Source: Micromonospora luteifusca (GTDB taxonomy: Bacteria; Actinomycetota; Actinomycetes; Mycobacteriales; Micromonosporaceae). From it: a stretch of DNA of 64,000 nucleotides. Where the stretch lies: NCBI RefSeq assembly GCF_016907275.1, contig NZ_JAFBBP010000001.1:6686001-6750000 (forward strand). Reading direction: 5' to 3'. Below the pieces are notes generated by a model. That model had not been told where the DNA came from and ran no database searches. It was given only the letters and a program-made list of their open reading frames with translations. The position numbers and the translations under genes were made by a program. Shown piece by piece: positions 25,754 through 35,181 of the stretch. Numbering within the stretch: position 1 is the first letter of the stretch; every line of letters starts with the position of its first letter.

Positions 25754-26212
25754 TCACCGACGGGGCCGCCCGGTGAGGACACCCAACACGAGCATGCCGA
25801 CACCGAGGCCCAGGTGCAGCCAGTCGTCGGCGTCGTTGACCGGTAGAACGTTCGCCCCGGTGTCGTGGTCCACCGCCAGCCCATAGAGCCACAACACCAG
25901 GTAGACGGCGCCGCCGCCGATCAGGAACACCCGAGCGCCGGTGACCGTCCGCGCCAGCACCAGACCCGCCACCCCGAACGCGAGGTGCACCAGGTTGTGC
26001 AGCACCGACACCTGGAAGACGCCGAACAGGTACGCCCCGGAGCCGTGGCCGGCGAAACTCAGGGCGTCCATTCCGGTGGTGATCCCCGGCACGAAACCGA
26101 GCACGCCGACCAGCAGGAACAGCACCCCCACCGAGGCCGCCGCGCGGCGGACCGGCGGCTTGCCGTCGGCCGGGTTGGGACGGGCCCGGGAGTGCGCCAT
26201 CGGTCCGACCAT
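25754..26212 (-). CDS. DUF4383 membrane protein
   Basis: A 152-residue protein with four membrane helices; N-V-L-P-V-N-D-A-D-D-W-L-H-L-G-L-G near the C terminus and VLHNLVHLAFG in the middle are typical of DUF4383. Function unknown. The ATG at 26212 is chosen because AGCGAGGAG precedes it. Its upstream site at 26255-26279 matches a SigB/F promoter, so it is probably a stress-induced membrane protein, transcribed toward the STAS-HATPase gene. Confidence 0.85.
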   Translation of the reverse strand: MVGPMAHSRARPNPADGKPPVRRAAASVGVLFLLVGVLGFVPGITTGMDALSFAGHGSGAYLFGVFQVSVLHNLVHLAFGVAGLVLARTVTGARVFLIGGGAVYLVLWLYGLAVDHDTGANVLPVNDADDWLHLGLGVGMLVLGVLTGRPRR

Positions 26213-26254
26213 CACCGGCTCCTCGCTGGGCGGCGGGCATGAGCGCTGCGGGGC

Positions 26255-26279
26255 TACCCGCTGCCGCCGCCGACAAACC
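26255..26279 (-). promoter_or_regulatory. SigB/F-like promoter for DUF4383 gene
   Basis: On the minus strand: GTTT (26279-26276), 15 nt, GGGTAG (26260-26255), 43 nt ahead of the start codon at 26212. Confidence 0.65.
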
Positions 26280-26359
26280 GCCACCGACCGTCCGGCCGCG
26301 TCAGGCCGGGGTCGGGTCCTGCCGCGCCCGGGTCGGGCCGGGTCGCGCCGGGTCGACGG

Positions 26360-27517
26360 TCAGGCCGGGAGCAGCCGTGACACGGTGGCCCCCTGGCGGA
26401 CCCGCTCGTACAGCTCGACGTAGCGCTGCGCCATCACCTCGGGGGTGAACCGCTGCGCGGCCACCCGCCGGCACTCGTCGGGGTCGAGCAACTCGGCGGA
26501 GAGTACGAGGTCGTCCAGCTCCTCCTCGTCGGTGGTGAGCAGCCCGGTGCGCCCGTGCTCGATCAGCTCCGGCAGGCAGCCCCGAGCGGTGGCCACCACC
26601 GGGGTTCCCAGGGCGAGGGACTCGACGACCGCCGTGCCACCCGGCTCCTCCCAGCGCAGCGGGAACAGCGAGGCGCGGGCGCTGGCGAGCAGGTCGTCGC
26701 GCTCCTGACCGGCCACCGTGCCGACCCAGCGGACCAGGTCACCGTCGACGTGTGGCGCCACCTCGTCCAGGAAGAACCGCACGTCCGGGTTCTGCCGCGC
26801 CTCGTCGCCGGCCGCGGCCAGATCGGCCGGGCGGTGATACGGGCCGACCGGCCCCGCCAGCACCAGCGGGATACCGACCCGATGCGCGAGACGGGCACCC
26901 ACGTCCTGCCCCTTGCCCGGGTTGATCCTGCCCAGAATGAGCAGGTGTTCGCCCTTGTCCGGTCGGGGACGCCGGTCGGCGTCCACGGCGAGCGGGGTGG
27001 ACAGGTGCACGTGCCCCACCGAGTGCTCCCGCAGCGCCAGCGGGGCCCGGGCGAGCTGCGATGCGGAGACGCCGTTGACGCGAACCCGGTCGCCGCCGTC
27101 CAGACCGCCGTAGAGGGCCGGGTGCTTGGCCAGGTCCCAGTGCAGGGTGTGCAGGGTCGGCGGGCCGGCCGGTCCCATCGCGGCGAGAGTGGCCAGCCCG
27201 ACCGCCTCCACGTGGTCGTGCACCAGGTCGATGTCGTCGCGGGAGTGCAGCTCACGGACCACCCCGGCCAGGTGCGCCTGGGCGATCCCGCAGACCTGGT
27301 TGTACGGCCGCTGCAAGGCGGCGAACTGCCCGTCGGCGAAGACCGACACCTGCTCGTCCACCGGCAGCGTGCTGCTGCCCACCGAGGCGAGCACCACCCG
27401 GACGCCGAGTCGCCGCAGCTCCGGCACCAGCGTGGCGATCACGTTCTCGATGCCGCCGTAGCCGGGCGGTGGCACCGACAGCCACGGGCCGGCGTTCATG
27501 AGTACGGTCAGGCTCAT
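26360..27517 (-). CDS. Glycosyltransferase family 4
   Basis: A 385-residue GT-B enzyme. The N-terminal half has P-P-G-Y-G-G-I-E, the Gly-rich loop of GT4 enzymes; the C-terminal half has LLILGRINPGKG, EEPGGTAVVESLALGTPVVAT and the E-x7-E arrangement that binds the nucleotide sugar. It likely transfers a sugar from a nucleotide donor to a sugar or lipid acceptor. It lies 136 nt downstream of gpgS on the same strand, separated by a tandem repeat, so it may act with it in a glucosylglycerate or polysaccharide pathway; this is inference. Confidence 0.8.
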   Translation of the reverse strand: MSLTVLMNAGPWLSVPPPGYGGIENVIATLVPELRRLGVRVVLASVGSSTLPVDEQVSVFADGQFAALQRPYNQVCGIAQAHLAGVVRELHSRDDIDLVHDHVEAVGLATLAAMGPAGPPTLHTLHWDLAKHPALYGGLDGGDRVRVNGVSASQLARAPLALREHSVGHVHLSTPLAVDADRRPRPDKGEHLLILGRINPGKGQDVGARLAHRVGIPLVLAGPVGPYHRPADLAAAGDEARQNPDVRFFLDEVAPHVDGDLVRWVGTVAGQERDDLLASARASLFPLRWEEPGGTAVVESLALGTPVVATARGCLPELIEHGRTGLLTTDEEELDDLVLSAELLDPDECRRVAAQRFTPEVMAQRYVELYERVRQGATVSRLLPA

Positions 27518-27544
27518 CGGGCCCGCCCCTTCCGGCCGGTTAGT

Positions 27545-27658
27545 GTGCCTCCGGTTCGCGACTGCGGGGCTCGCAGGACCGGCTCACTCCTCGCGCTCAC
27601 GGTGCCCCCGGTTCGCGACTGCGGGGCTCGCAGGACCGGCTCACTCCTCGCGCTCACG
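27545..27658. repeat. 57-bp tandem duplication at the 3' end of gpgS
   Basis: Units 27545-27601 and 27602-27658 differ at about one position (CCTCCGG versus CCCCCGG). On the minus strand each unit begins GTGAGCGCGAGGAGTGAGCC. The second unit supplies the TGA stop of the glycosyltransferase gene. The sequence looks like a mobile or slippage-amplified intergenic motif rather than a coding repeat. Confidence 0.8.
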
Positions 27659-28706
27659 CGGCGGCCACCCGGCGGCGGGGCACCCGGTGGCGCAGCTCGG
27701 CCAGCGGGGGGCGTTCCTCGATGGACACGTCACTGACCACGATCTCGCGGTCGAGGTTCGGCAAGGTGTCCGAGCCACCGCGGCGGAACTGGGTCAGCAA
27801 CGCCTCCGGTGCCAGCCCGGGGGTCGCCCACCCGCGCCGCTGCAACCGGGACCAGGCGGTCAACATGATCTGCGCGGACATCCGGCCGAGGGCCGCCGTG
27901 TCCTGGTGCCGGTGCTTGCGCTCACCGAGGTCGACCTGCGCCATCGCGTCCAGGCCGACGAGGTCGAGCAGATCGATCATCATGGCCGTCTCCACGCCGT
28001 ACCCGGAGACGAACGGCACCTGGGCCAACACGTCGCGGCGTCCCGCGTACTCGCCGGCGAGGGGTTGCACGAAGCCGGCCAGCTCGGGCCAGAAGAGGTT
28101 GAGCAGTGGTCGGGCCATCAGCTCGGTCACCCGGCCCCCGCCGTCCTGCTCCACGGTGGCGGCGCCCACCAGAGGCCGGTGGTAGAAGCCCTTCACGAAG
28201 TCGACGGACGGGTCGGTCAGCAGCGGGCCGAGCAGCCCGCTCACGAAATGCGGCCGGAACTCTCGCAGGTCGGCGTCGATGAACGCCACCACGTCACCCT
28301 CGGCGGCGGCCAGACCGGCCCAGAGCGCGTCACCCTTGCCGCTCAGCCGGGGCAGCCCCCGGGTCATCGCGTCCTGGCTGACCACCTCCGCGCCGGCGGC
28401 GCGGGCCACCTGGGCGGTGCGGTCGGTCGAGCGCGAATCCACCACGATCAGCTCGTCGACCAGAGCGACGCGATCCATCAGGTGTTCCCGGATGGTCGAT
28501 ACGATCGCGCCGACGGTGGCTTCCTCGTTACGTGCCGGCAGCACCACGCTGACCCGGGTCCCTCCCTTGGCACGCAGCAGCCGACGAGCTGGCCAGTCCG
28601 CCGCAGACGTCGTCCGGTACGTGGCCCAGGCCTCCACCACCGGTGACACGCTCGGTGTCGTATCCCGCACGGGCACCCCTCCGTTCGAGCGTGGAAAAAC
28701 CGACAT
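27654..28706 (-). CDS. gpgS: Glucosyl-3-phosphoglycerate synthase
   Basis: A 350-residue GT-A enzyme. VVLPARNEEATVG (54-66), the metal-binding D-A-D (144-146) and S-G-K-G-D-A-L-W (122-129) match GpgS, which makes glucosyl-3-phosphoglycerate from a nucleotide glucose and 3-phosphoglycerate. This is the first step to glucosylglycerate or methylglucose lipopolysaccharides. The DxD residues read D-A-D instead of D-S-D. The start at 28706 follows GGGAA. The stop lies inside a tandem repeat. The GT4 gene downstream may extend the product. Confidence 0.85.
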   Translation of the reverse strand: MSVFPRSNGGVPVRDTTPSVSPVVEAWATYRTTSAADWPARRLLRAKGGTRVSVVLPARNEEATVGAIVSTIREHLMDRVALVDELIVVDSRSTDRTAQVARAAGAEVVSQDAMTRGLPRLSGKGDALWAGLAAAEGDVVAFIDADLREFRPHFVSGLLGPLLTDPSVDFVKGFYHRPLVGAATVEQDGGGRVTELMARPLLNLFWPELAGFVQPLAGEYAGRRDVLAQVPFVSGYGVETAMMIDLLDLVGLDAMAQVDLGERKHRHQDTAALGRMSAQIMLTAWSRLQRRGWATPGLAPEALLTQFRRGGSDTLPNLDREIVVSDVSIEERPPLAELRHRVPRRRVAAA

Positions 28707-28862
28707 TGGTTGTTCCCATTCCTCAGCACGCGCTAACCGCTTTCTTGGCAACAGCTTGATCACGGGGTGACGCCACCGCGTTCCCGGGGGATGAACGTTT
28801 GATTGCGCACACCCCAGGGGACTGCTCCCATCGCAAGAGAAACGTCTTTGAAGGGGTGTCGG

Positions 28863-29873
28863 ATGCGTGCATGCCGGGTGGGCCTGGTCGGAGCCGGCGG
28901 AGTGGCACAACGCCACGCGCGGGTGCTGACCGGATTCGACGACGTCGAGCTGGTCGGGGTCACCGACGTCGCGCCGGAGGCGGCATCCGCGCTGGCCGCA
29001 CCGCACGGCGCGCGGGCCTGTGCCGACGTCGCCGAGCTGCTGGCCACCGGCCCGGACGCGGTGTACGTCTGCGTTCCGCCGTTCGCGCACGGCCCGGCCG
29101 AGGAAGCGGTCATCGAGGCGGGGGTGCCGATGTTCGTGGAGAAGCCCGTCGCCGTCGACCTGGGCACCGCCGAGCGGATCGCCGACCTGGTCGCCCGCAG
29201 CGGGCTGCGCACCGCCGTCGGCCACCACTGGCGCTACCTGAGCGTGCTCGACGACGCCCGCGAACTGCTCGCCGGCCGCCCGGTGCGGATGGTCAGCGGC
29301 GCCTGGCTGGACAAGGTGCCCCCGGTGGCGTGGTGGTCGCGGCGGGACCGTTCCGGCGGCCCGGTGGTCGAGCAGGCCGCGCACGTGCTGGATCTGATCC
29401 GCGTGCTGGCCGGGGAGGTCACCGAGGTCACCGCGTACGGCAACGGCACCCCGCCGCCGGTCGACGGCGCCGACATCGACTCGGTGACCACCGCCGCGCT
29501 GCGCTTCGCCAACGGCGCGGTGGGCACGCTCAGCGCCGCCTGCGTGCTCGGCTGGAAGCACCGCGCCGGCCTGGAGATCCTCGCCGACGGGCTGGCCCTC
29601 GCCCTCACCGAGGATGGCCTGTCGATCCGGGACGCCGACGGTGAACGACACCTCCCCGCCGACCCGGAAGCCGCCCGGGTGGCGGTGGACCGCGCCTTCA
29701 TCGACGCCGTCCGCGGCATCGGCGACGACGTGCGCGTCCCGTACGCCGAGGCGCTGGCCACCCAGCGGCTGGCCCTCGCGGTGGCCGACTCGGCCCGCAC
29801 CAACGCGACCGTGCGGCTCGCCACCCCGACCGGCCCGGCGGTGCTGAGCACGGGGGTGACCGTCGATGCGTGA
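28863..29873 (+). CDS. Gfo/Idh/MocA-family oxidoreductase
   Basis: A 336-residue protein with the N-terminal NAD(P)-binding G-L-V-G-A-G-G-V-A-Q-R-H, the family motif V-E-K-P-V-A, and the C-terminal dimer and substrate domain (G-H-H-W-R-Y, HVLDLIRVLAGEV). Such enzymes oxidise or reduce sugars and cyclitols. AAGGGG precedes the ATG at 28863. Its stop overlaps the next gene by 8 nt. Substrate unknown; the neighbouring glycosyltransferases suggest a sugar. Confidence 0.8.
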   Translation: MRACRVGLVGAGGVAQRHARVLTGFDDVELVGVTDVAPEAASALAAPHGARACADVAELLATGPDAVYVCVPPFAHGPAEEAVIEAGVPMFVEKPVAVDLGTAERIADLVARSGLRTAVGHHWRYLSVLDDARELLAGRPVRMVSGAWLDKVPPVAWWSRRDRSGGPVVEQAAHVLDLIRVLAGEVTEVTAYGNGTPPPVDGADIDSVTTAALRFANGAVGTLSAACVLGWKHRAGLEILADGLALALTEDGLSIRDADGERHLPADPEAARVAVDRAFIDAVRGIGDDVRVPYAEALATQRLALAVADSARTNATVRLATPTGPAVLSTGVTVDA

Positions 29874-30954
29874 CAAGGTCGTGGTGGTCACCGGCCCCGG
29901 CCGGGTCGAGGTGATCGAGCAGGACGCCGCGCCGCTGCGCCCCGGCACGTTCCGGGTCGAAACGCTGTTCAGCGGCATCTCCGCCGGCACCGAGCTGAGC
30001 TACGTCAAGGGCACCAATCCCTACCTGAACATCACCTGGAACGCCGACCTGGGGCTGTTCCAGCCGGGCGCGGCGAGCACGCCGTACCCGGTGACCCGGC
30101 TCGGCTACATGCAGGTCGGCAGGGTGGTGGAGAGCGACACCCCGGCCATCGCGGTGGGCACGGTCGGTGCGATGACGTACGGGCACCGCACCGGCTGGCT
30201 GGCCGACCCGGTCGCCGAGCGCTTCGTGGCGCTGCCCGACGACCTGGACCCGCTGCTCGGCGTCTACGTCGCGCACATGGGCCCGATCTGCGCCAACGGT
30301 CTGCTGCACGCCGCCGCCGACCTGCACGGGGCCGACGTGCGCGCACTCGGCGACGGGGTACGCGGCCGACGGGTCGCCGTGGTCGGCGCCGGGGTGGTGG
30401 CGCTGCTGACGGCCCTGTTCGCCCGGCGCAACGGCGCCGCCTCGGTGGTGGTGCTCGACCCCACCGGGCAACGCCGCGACGTCGCCGAGGCGCTCGGCCT
30501 GGAAACCCTCGATCCGGACGCGGCCGACCCCGCCGTCGTCCTCAAGACCCGCTGGGCGCACACCGCCGGTGACCGGGGCGCCGACGTGGTGTTCCAGTGC
30601 CGAGGGCAGGCGTGGGCGTTGCAGCTCGCCCTGCGGCTGCTACGACCCCAGGGCACCGTCATCGACCTCGCCTTCTATCAGGGCGGCGCGGAGGCGGTCC
30701 GGCTCGGTGAGGAGTTCCACCACAACGGGCTGTCGCTGCGCTGCGCGCAGATCGGCCGGGTGCCGCGCGGGCTCGCCGCCACCTGGGACCGCGAGCGGCT
30801 CTCCGCCGAGACCGTCGACCTGCTCCGGGCGTACGGGGACGTGATCCGCAAGCACCTCGTCTCGGCGGTGGTGCCGTTCGACGAGGCGCCCACCCTGCTC
30901 ACCGACCTGGCCGACCGTCGCCGCCAGGAGCTTCAGGTGGTGCTGTCCGCCTGA
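29866..30954 (+). CDS. Medium-chain dehydrogenase-like protein lacking zinc ligands
   Basis: A 362-residue protein of the zinc-type alcohol dehydrogenase superfamily with a clear Rossmann fold (VAVVGAGVVALLTALFARR) and a late-domain VVFQCRG strand. The catalytic-zinc Cys and the four-Cys lobe of true zinc enzymes are absent, so it probably acts without metal, as in the sugar-alcohol and BchC-like branches. The start overlaps the Gfo/Idh/MocA stop by 8 nt (ATGCGTGA), so the two oxidoreductases are made together and may work on the same sugar intermediate. Confidence 0.75.
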   Translation: MRDKVVVVTGPGRVEVIEQDAAPLRPGTFRVETLFSGISAGTELSYVKGTNPYLNITWNADLGLFQPGAASTPYPVTRLGYMQVGRVVESDTPAIAVGTVGAMTYGHRTGWLADPVAERFVALPDDLDPLLGVYVAHMGPICANGLLHAAADLHGADVRALGDGVRGRRVAVVGAGVVALLTALFARRNGAASVVVLDPTGQRRDVAEALGLETLDPDAADPAVVLKTRWAHTAGDRGADVVFQCRGQAWALQLALRLLRPQGTVIDLAFYQGGAEAVRLGEEFHHNGLSLRCAQIGRVPRGLAATWDRERLSAETVDLLRAYGDVIRKHLVSAVVPFDEAPTLLTDLADRRRQELQVVLSA

Positions 30955-31006
30955 CCTGAGGCCGGAGTGCGCTCGTCGGCTGACAAGGCGGGTTACCGTT
31001 CCCGCC

Positions 31007-32758
31007 ATGAGCACCCCGAACGACCGGTCGGTCGGCCTGGCCGCGTTGCTGCCGTACCTGCGGGCGCACCGCGGCACCCTGGTCGTGGTGGGCGCGCTGT
31101 CGCTGGTCGGCGCGGCGGCGTCGCTGGCACAACCGCTGCTCACCCGGTCGGTGCTCGACCGGATCGGCGCCGACCATCCGGTGTCCGACCTGGTGGCGGT
31201 GCTGGTGGCCCTCGTGGCGCTCGGCGCGGCGATCGGCGGGCTGCGCGACTACCTCCTGCAACGCACCGCCGAAGGATTGGTGCTGGGCACCCGGCAACGA
31301 CTGGCCGGGCACCTGCTGCGGCTGCCCATCGCCGAGTACGACCGCCGGCGCACCGGCGACCTGCTCTCCCGGGTCGGCTCGGACACCACGCTGTTGCGCG
31401 CGGTCGTCACCTCCGGGCTCTTCGAGACGGTCTCCGGGGCGGTGATGGTGGTCGGCGCCGCAACGGCGATGGTGCTGCTCGACCCGCTGCTGTTCGGTGT
31501 CACCCTGCTCGGGGTGGCGTCGGGGCTGGGCTTCGCTCTCACGTTCGCCCGCCGGGTCCGGGCACTGGCCCGCACCGCTCAGGAGCGGATCGGTGAGATG
31601 ACCTCGGCGGTGGAGCGGGCCATCTCCGCCGCCCGGACCATCCGGGCCAGCCGCGCCGAGGGCCGGGAGACCGAGGCCGTCACCGGCAGCGCCCGCGACG
31701 CGTACGACGCGGGAGTGCGGGTGGCCCGGGTGCAGGCGGTGGTCGGCCCGATCGGCTCGGTCACCGTGCAGGGCGCGTTCCTGCTGGTGCTCGGCATCGG
31801 TGGAGCGCGGGTCGCCGCCGGGGCGATCACCGTCGGCGACCTGGTCGCCTTCGTCATGTACCTGTTCTTCCTGGCCCTACCGCTGGGCCAGGTGCTGCGG
31901 GCGTACACCCAGTTGCAGTCCGGTCTGGGCGCCCTGCAGCGGATCGAGGAGATCCTCGCCGTGCCAGCCGAGGACGCGGCGGACCAGCCGGCACCCGCGG
32001 GCGCGACGGCGACGCCGCGCGGCCCCACCCCGATGATCGAGTTCGACCGGGTGGGGTTCGGCTACCCGGGCGGCGAGCCGGTGCTGCACGAGGTCAGCTT
32101 CGCGGTGCCCGCCGGCACCCGTACCGCGCTGGTCGGTCCCTCGGGCGCCGGCAAGTCGACGCTGCTCGCCCTGGTCGAGCGCTTCTACGAGGTGAGCGCC
32201 GGGGCCGTCCGGATCGACGGCAGCGACGTGCGGGACCTGCCCCGCGACGCGCTGCGGGCCCGGCTCGGCTACGTCGAGCAGGAGGCTCCCGTGCTGGCCG
32301 GCACGCTGCGGGAGAACCTGCTGATCACCACCCCGGACGCCAGCGACGACCGGTTGCGCGGTGTCCTCGACGAGGTCAACCTGAGCCACCTGGCCGACCG
32401 CACCCCCCAGGGCCTGGACGTCCAGGTGGGGGAGGGTGGCGTGCTGCTCTCCGGGGGCGAGCGGCAGCGGTTGGCCATCGCCCGCGCACTGCTCGCCGGC
32501 CCACCGGTGCTGCTGCTCGACGAGCCGACCAGCAACCTCGACTCCCGCAACGAGGTCGCGCTGCGCCGCGCCATCGACGCCGTGGCCGTCCGCCGAACAC
32601 TGTTGATCGTGGCGCACCGGCTCGCCACCGTGGTCGACGCCGACCAGATCGTCGTCCTCGACGGCGGCCGGGTGGTGGCCGTGGGCACCCACGCCGAGCT
32701 GACCGCCACCGACCCGCTCTACCGGGAACTCGCCACCCATCAGCTGCTCGTCGGCTGA
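31007..32758 (+). CDS. ABC exporter, fused permease and ATPase
   Basis: A 583-residue half-transporter. Residues 1-310 hold six membrane helices of the type-1 exporter fold; residues 340-583 are the ATPase with Walker A GPSGAGKST (377-385), signature LSGGERQ (481-487), Walker B VLLLDEP (501-507) and switch His537. It works as a homodimer. The cargo, perhaps a drug, lipid or peptide, is not evident. It lies 74 nt upstream of secA2, probably an unrelated but co-oriented gene. Confidence 0.9.
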   Translation: MSTPNDRSVGLAALLPYLRAHRGTLVVVGALSLVGAAASLAQPLLTRSVLDRIGADHPVSDLVAVLVALVALGAAIGGLRDYLLQRTAEGLVLGTRQRLAGHLLRLPIAEYDRRRTGDLLSRVGSDTTLLRAVVTSGLFETVSGAVMVVGAATAMVLLDPLLFGVTLLGVASGLGFALTFARRVRALARTAQERIGEMTSAVERAISAARTIRASRAEGRETEAVTGSARDAYDAGVRVARVQAVVGPIGSVTVQGAFLLVLGIGGARVAAGAITVGDLVAFVMYLFFLALPLGQVLRAYTQLQSGLGALQRIEEILAVPAEDAADQPAPAGATATPRGPTPMIEFDRVGFGYPGGEPVLHEVSFAVPAGTRTALVGPSGAGKSTLLALVERFYEVSAGAVRIDGSDVRDLPRDALRARLGYVEQEAPVLAGTLRENLLITTPDASDDRLRGVLDEVNLSHLADRTPQGLDVQVGEGGVLLSGGERQRLAIARALLAGPPVLLLDEPTSNLDSRNEVALRRAIDAVAVRRTLLIVAHRLATVVDADQIVVLDGGRVVAVGTHAELTATDPLYRELATHQLLVG

Positions 32759-32832
32759 CTCCGGCGCGTCGGGAGCAACTTGCCGGCGGCCGGGCCGCGC
32801 GCGCCGCCCGGAATCGCGTACCGTTGCCGCTC

Positions 32833-35124
32833 ATGGGTGTGTCGCAACGGTTCAAGAGCAAGTTCCGGCGGTTCCTCCAGCGCCCCGGCTCGACCGTGGA
32901 TCTTGCTCCGCTGGAAAAACTGCTGCCGGCGATCGAGGCGCGCGAGGATGCGCTCGCCGCACTCGACGACGCCGAGTTGACCGAGGCCGCGGGTGCCGCC
33001 GCCGACTACGAGGAGATCTGCGCCGTCGGCCGCGAGGCCGCCCGCCGAGGGCTCGACCAGCGGCCGTACGACGTGCAGCTGCTCGGCGCGATGGCGCTGC
33101 TCTCGGGCAAGGTCGCCGAGATGGCCACCGGTGAGGGCAAGACACTGACCGCCACGATCGCCGCGTACGGGCACGTCCGGCTCGGCAACGGGCCGGTGCA
33201 CGTGCTCACCATCAACGACTACCTGGCCCGCCGCGACGCGCAGTGGATGGAACCGGTCTACACCCTGCTCGGCCTCACCGTCGGCTGGGTCAACGAGGCC
33301 TCCACCCCGCAGGAGCGGCGCGACGCGTACGCCTGCGACGTCACCTACGTCTCGGTCAGCGAGGCGGGCTTCGACTACCTGCGCGACCAGTTGGTCACCG
33401 ACGCGGAGGACCGCGTGCAGCCCGCGCTGACCACCGCCATCGTCGACGAGGCCGACTCGATCATGATCGACGAGGCCCGGGTGCCGATGGTCCTGGCCGG
33501 CGCGGTGCCGGGCGAGCAGGACCCGGTGCACGCCGCCGCCGCGCTGGTCCGTGGCCTGCGCAAGGGCAAGCACTACACAGTCGCGGAGGACGGGCGGAGC
33601 GTGGCGTTCACCTCCGCCGGCCTGGCCGCCATCGAGGCCAAGCTCGGCATCGACCTGTACGACGAGGAGCACGTCGCGCAGCTCTCCGCGGTGCACGTGG
33701 CGCTGCACGCGCAGGTACTGCTCAACCGGGACGTGGACTACATCGTCCGGGACGGCTCGGTCGAGCTGGTCGACGAGATGCGCGGCCGGGTGGCCCAGCG
33801 CCGCCGCTGGCCGGACGGTCTCCAGGCCGCCGTCGAGGCCAAGGAGGGGCTGGACGCCACCGCCGAGGGCGAGGTGCTCGGCACCATCGCCATGCAGGCG
33901 TACATCGCGCTCTACCCGAAGGTCTGCGGGATGACCGCCACCGCGGTGCTGGTCGGCGACCAGCTGCGGGAGTTCTTCGGCCTCGAGGTCGCGGTGATCC
34001 CGCCGAACACCCCGTGCATCCGCGAGGACGAGCCGGACCGCATCTACGCCACCCGGGCGGAGAAGGACGAGGCGCTGATCGACGAGATCCAGCGCTGGCA
34101 CGCCAAGGGGCGGCCGATGCTGATCGGCACCCTGGACGTCAAGGAGTCCGAGGGGTTGGCCGCCGGGCTGAACGCCGCCGGGGTGCCCTGCGTCGTGCTG
34201 AACGCCAAGAACGACGACGAGGAAGCGGCGATCATCGCCGAGGCCGGCGCGTACGGCGCGGTGACCGTCTCCACCCAGATGGCCGGCCGGGGCGTCGACA
34301 TCCGCCTCGGCGGCAGCGACCAGACCGACCAGGAGCGGGTCGCCGAGCTGGGCGGGCTCTACGTCATCGGCAGCGGCCGGCACGACAGCCGCCGCGTGGA
34401 CGACCAGCTGCGCGGTCGGGCCGGCCGGCAGGGCGACCCGGGCGGCTCGGTCTTCTTCGTCAGCCTGGAGGACGACCTCGTCGTCCGGCACGCCGCTGAC
34501 TCGGTGCCGGCCTCGCCGCGGATGAACGCCGACGGCCTGGTGACCGACGAGCAGGTCGACTACGCGGTGGAGCACGCCCAGCGGGTCGCCGAGGGCGTCA
34601 ACCACGAGATCCACCGCAACACCTGGCGCTACAGCGTGGTGATCGAGCAGCAGCGTATTGCTCTCGCCGCGCGCCGGGAGCGGCTGCTGACCAGCGACGT
34701 GGCCGCGGTGATGCTGCTGGAGAAGGAGCCCGAGAAGGCCGGCGAGATGGACGAGGACCTGCTCGCCCGTGCCGCCCGGTCGATCGCGCTCTACCACCTG
34801 GACCGGCTCTGGGCCGAGCACCTGGCCGAGCTGTCGGAGGTCCGCGAGGGCGTCCACCTGCGCGCGCTGGGCCGCCTCGACCCGCTGGACGAGTTCCACC
34901 GGGCCGCGGTGCCGGCGTTCAATGACCTGATCCCCGAGATCGAGGCCCGCACCATCGCCACCTTCAACGAGACCGAATTCGATGAGGACTGGCAGCCCGA
35001 CGACGGCACCCTGGTCCGGCCCACCGCCACCTGGACGTACCTGGTGCACGACAACCCGTTCGGCTCCGAGCTCGACCGGCTGATCGCGTCGATCGGCCGG
35101 CGGCTCAGCGGCGCCTCGCGCTGA
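32833..35124 (+). CDS. secA2: Accessory protein translocase ATPase SecA2
   Basis: A 763-residue SecA-family motor, shorter than housekeeping SecA and lacking the C-terminal zinc tail, as in actinobacterial SecA2. Walker A is MATGEGKT (97-104), the DEAD-type box V-D-E-A-D (204-208); the second RecA domain has TVSTQMAGRGVDI and DQLRGRAGRQGDPG. SecA2 drives export of a small set of proteins through SecYEG. The ATG at 32833 is used; upstream in-frame TTG is unlikely. No accessory SecY2 is nearby, consistent with the actinobacterial system that shares SecY. Confidence 0.9.
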   Translation: MGVSQRFKSKFRRFLQRPGSTVDLAPLEKLLPAIEAREDALAALDDAELTEAAGAAADYEEICAVGREAARRGLDQRPYDVQLLGAMALLSGKVAEMATGEGKTLTATIAAYGHVRLGNGPVHVLTINDYLARRDAQWMEPVYTLLGLTVGWVNEASTPQERRDAYACDVTYVSVSEAGFDYLRDQLVTDAEDRVQPALTTAIVDEADSIMIDEARVPMVLAGAVPGEQDPVHAAAALVRGLRKGKHYTVAEDGRSVAFTSAGLAAIEAKLGIDLYDEEHVAQLSAVHVALHAQVLLNRDVDYIVRDGSVELVDEMRGRVAQRRRWPDGLQAAVEAKEGLDATAEGEVLGTIAMQAYIALYPKVCGMTATAVLVGDQLREFFGLEVAVIPPNTPCIREDEPDRIYATRAEKDEALIDEIQRWHAKGRPMLIGTLDVKESEGLAAGLNAAGVPCVVLNAKNDDEEAAIIAEAGAYGAVTVSTQMAGRGVDIRLGGSDQTDQERVAELGGLYVIGSGRHDSRRVDDQLRGRAGRQGDPGGSVFFVSLEDDLVVRHAADSVPASPRMNADGLVTDEQVDYAVEHAQRVAEGVNHEIHRNTWRYSVVIEQQRIALAARRERLLTSDVAAVMLLEKEPEKAGEMDEDLLARAARSIALYHLDRLWAEHLAELSEVREGVHLRALGRLDPLDEFHRAAVPAFNDLIPEIEARTIATFNETEFDEDWQPDDGTLVRPTATWTYLVHDNPFGSELDRLIASIGRRLSGASR

Positions 35125-35132
35125 CGCGGCAG

Positions 35133-35173
35133 TCAGGCCCCTGTCGCGCGTCCACGTGCGGCAGGGGCCCTGA
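35133..35173 (+). terminator. Terminator after secA2
   Basis: TCAGGCCCCTG pairs with CAGGGGCCcTGA (one bulge) across a loop containing a second CGC/GCG pair; T-rich sequence follows at 35173-35176. It sits 9 nt after the secA2 stop. Confidence 0.75.
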
Positions 35174-35181
35174 TTTGCGCC

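Noticed and set aside
27545..27658. Possible attachment site or insertion-sequence end
   Set aside because: Only a simple tandem pair; no integrase, transposase or tRNA gene nearby.
27654..29990. A 778-codon minus-strand frame spanning gpgS and the next gene
   Set aside because: The part upstream of 28706 is antisense to the Gfo/Idh/MocA gene and has repetitive Gly/His/Arg composition; only 27654-28706 is the real gene.
32833..35124. Housekeeping SecA
   Set aside because: Too short at 763 residues and lacking the C-terminal zinc-binding tail, so it fits SecA2.
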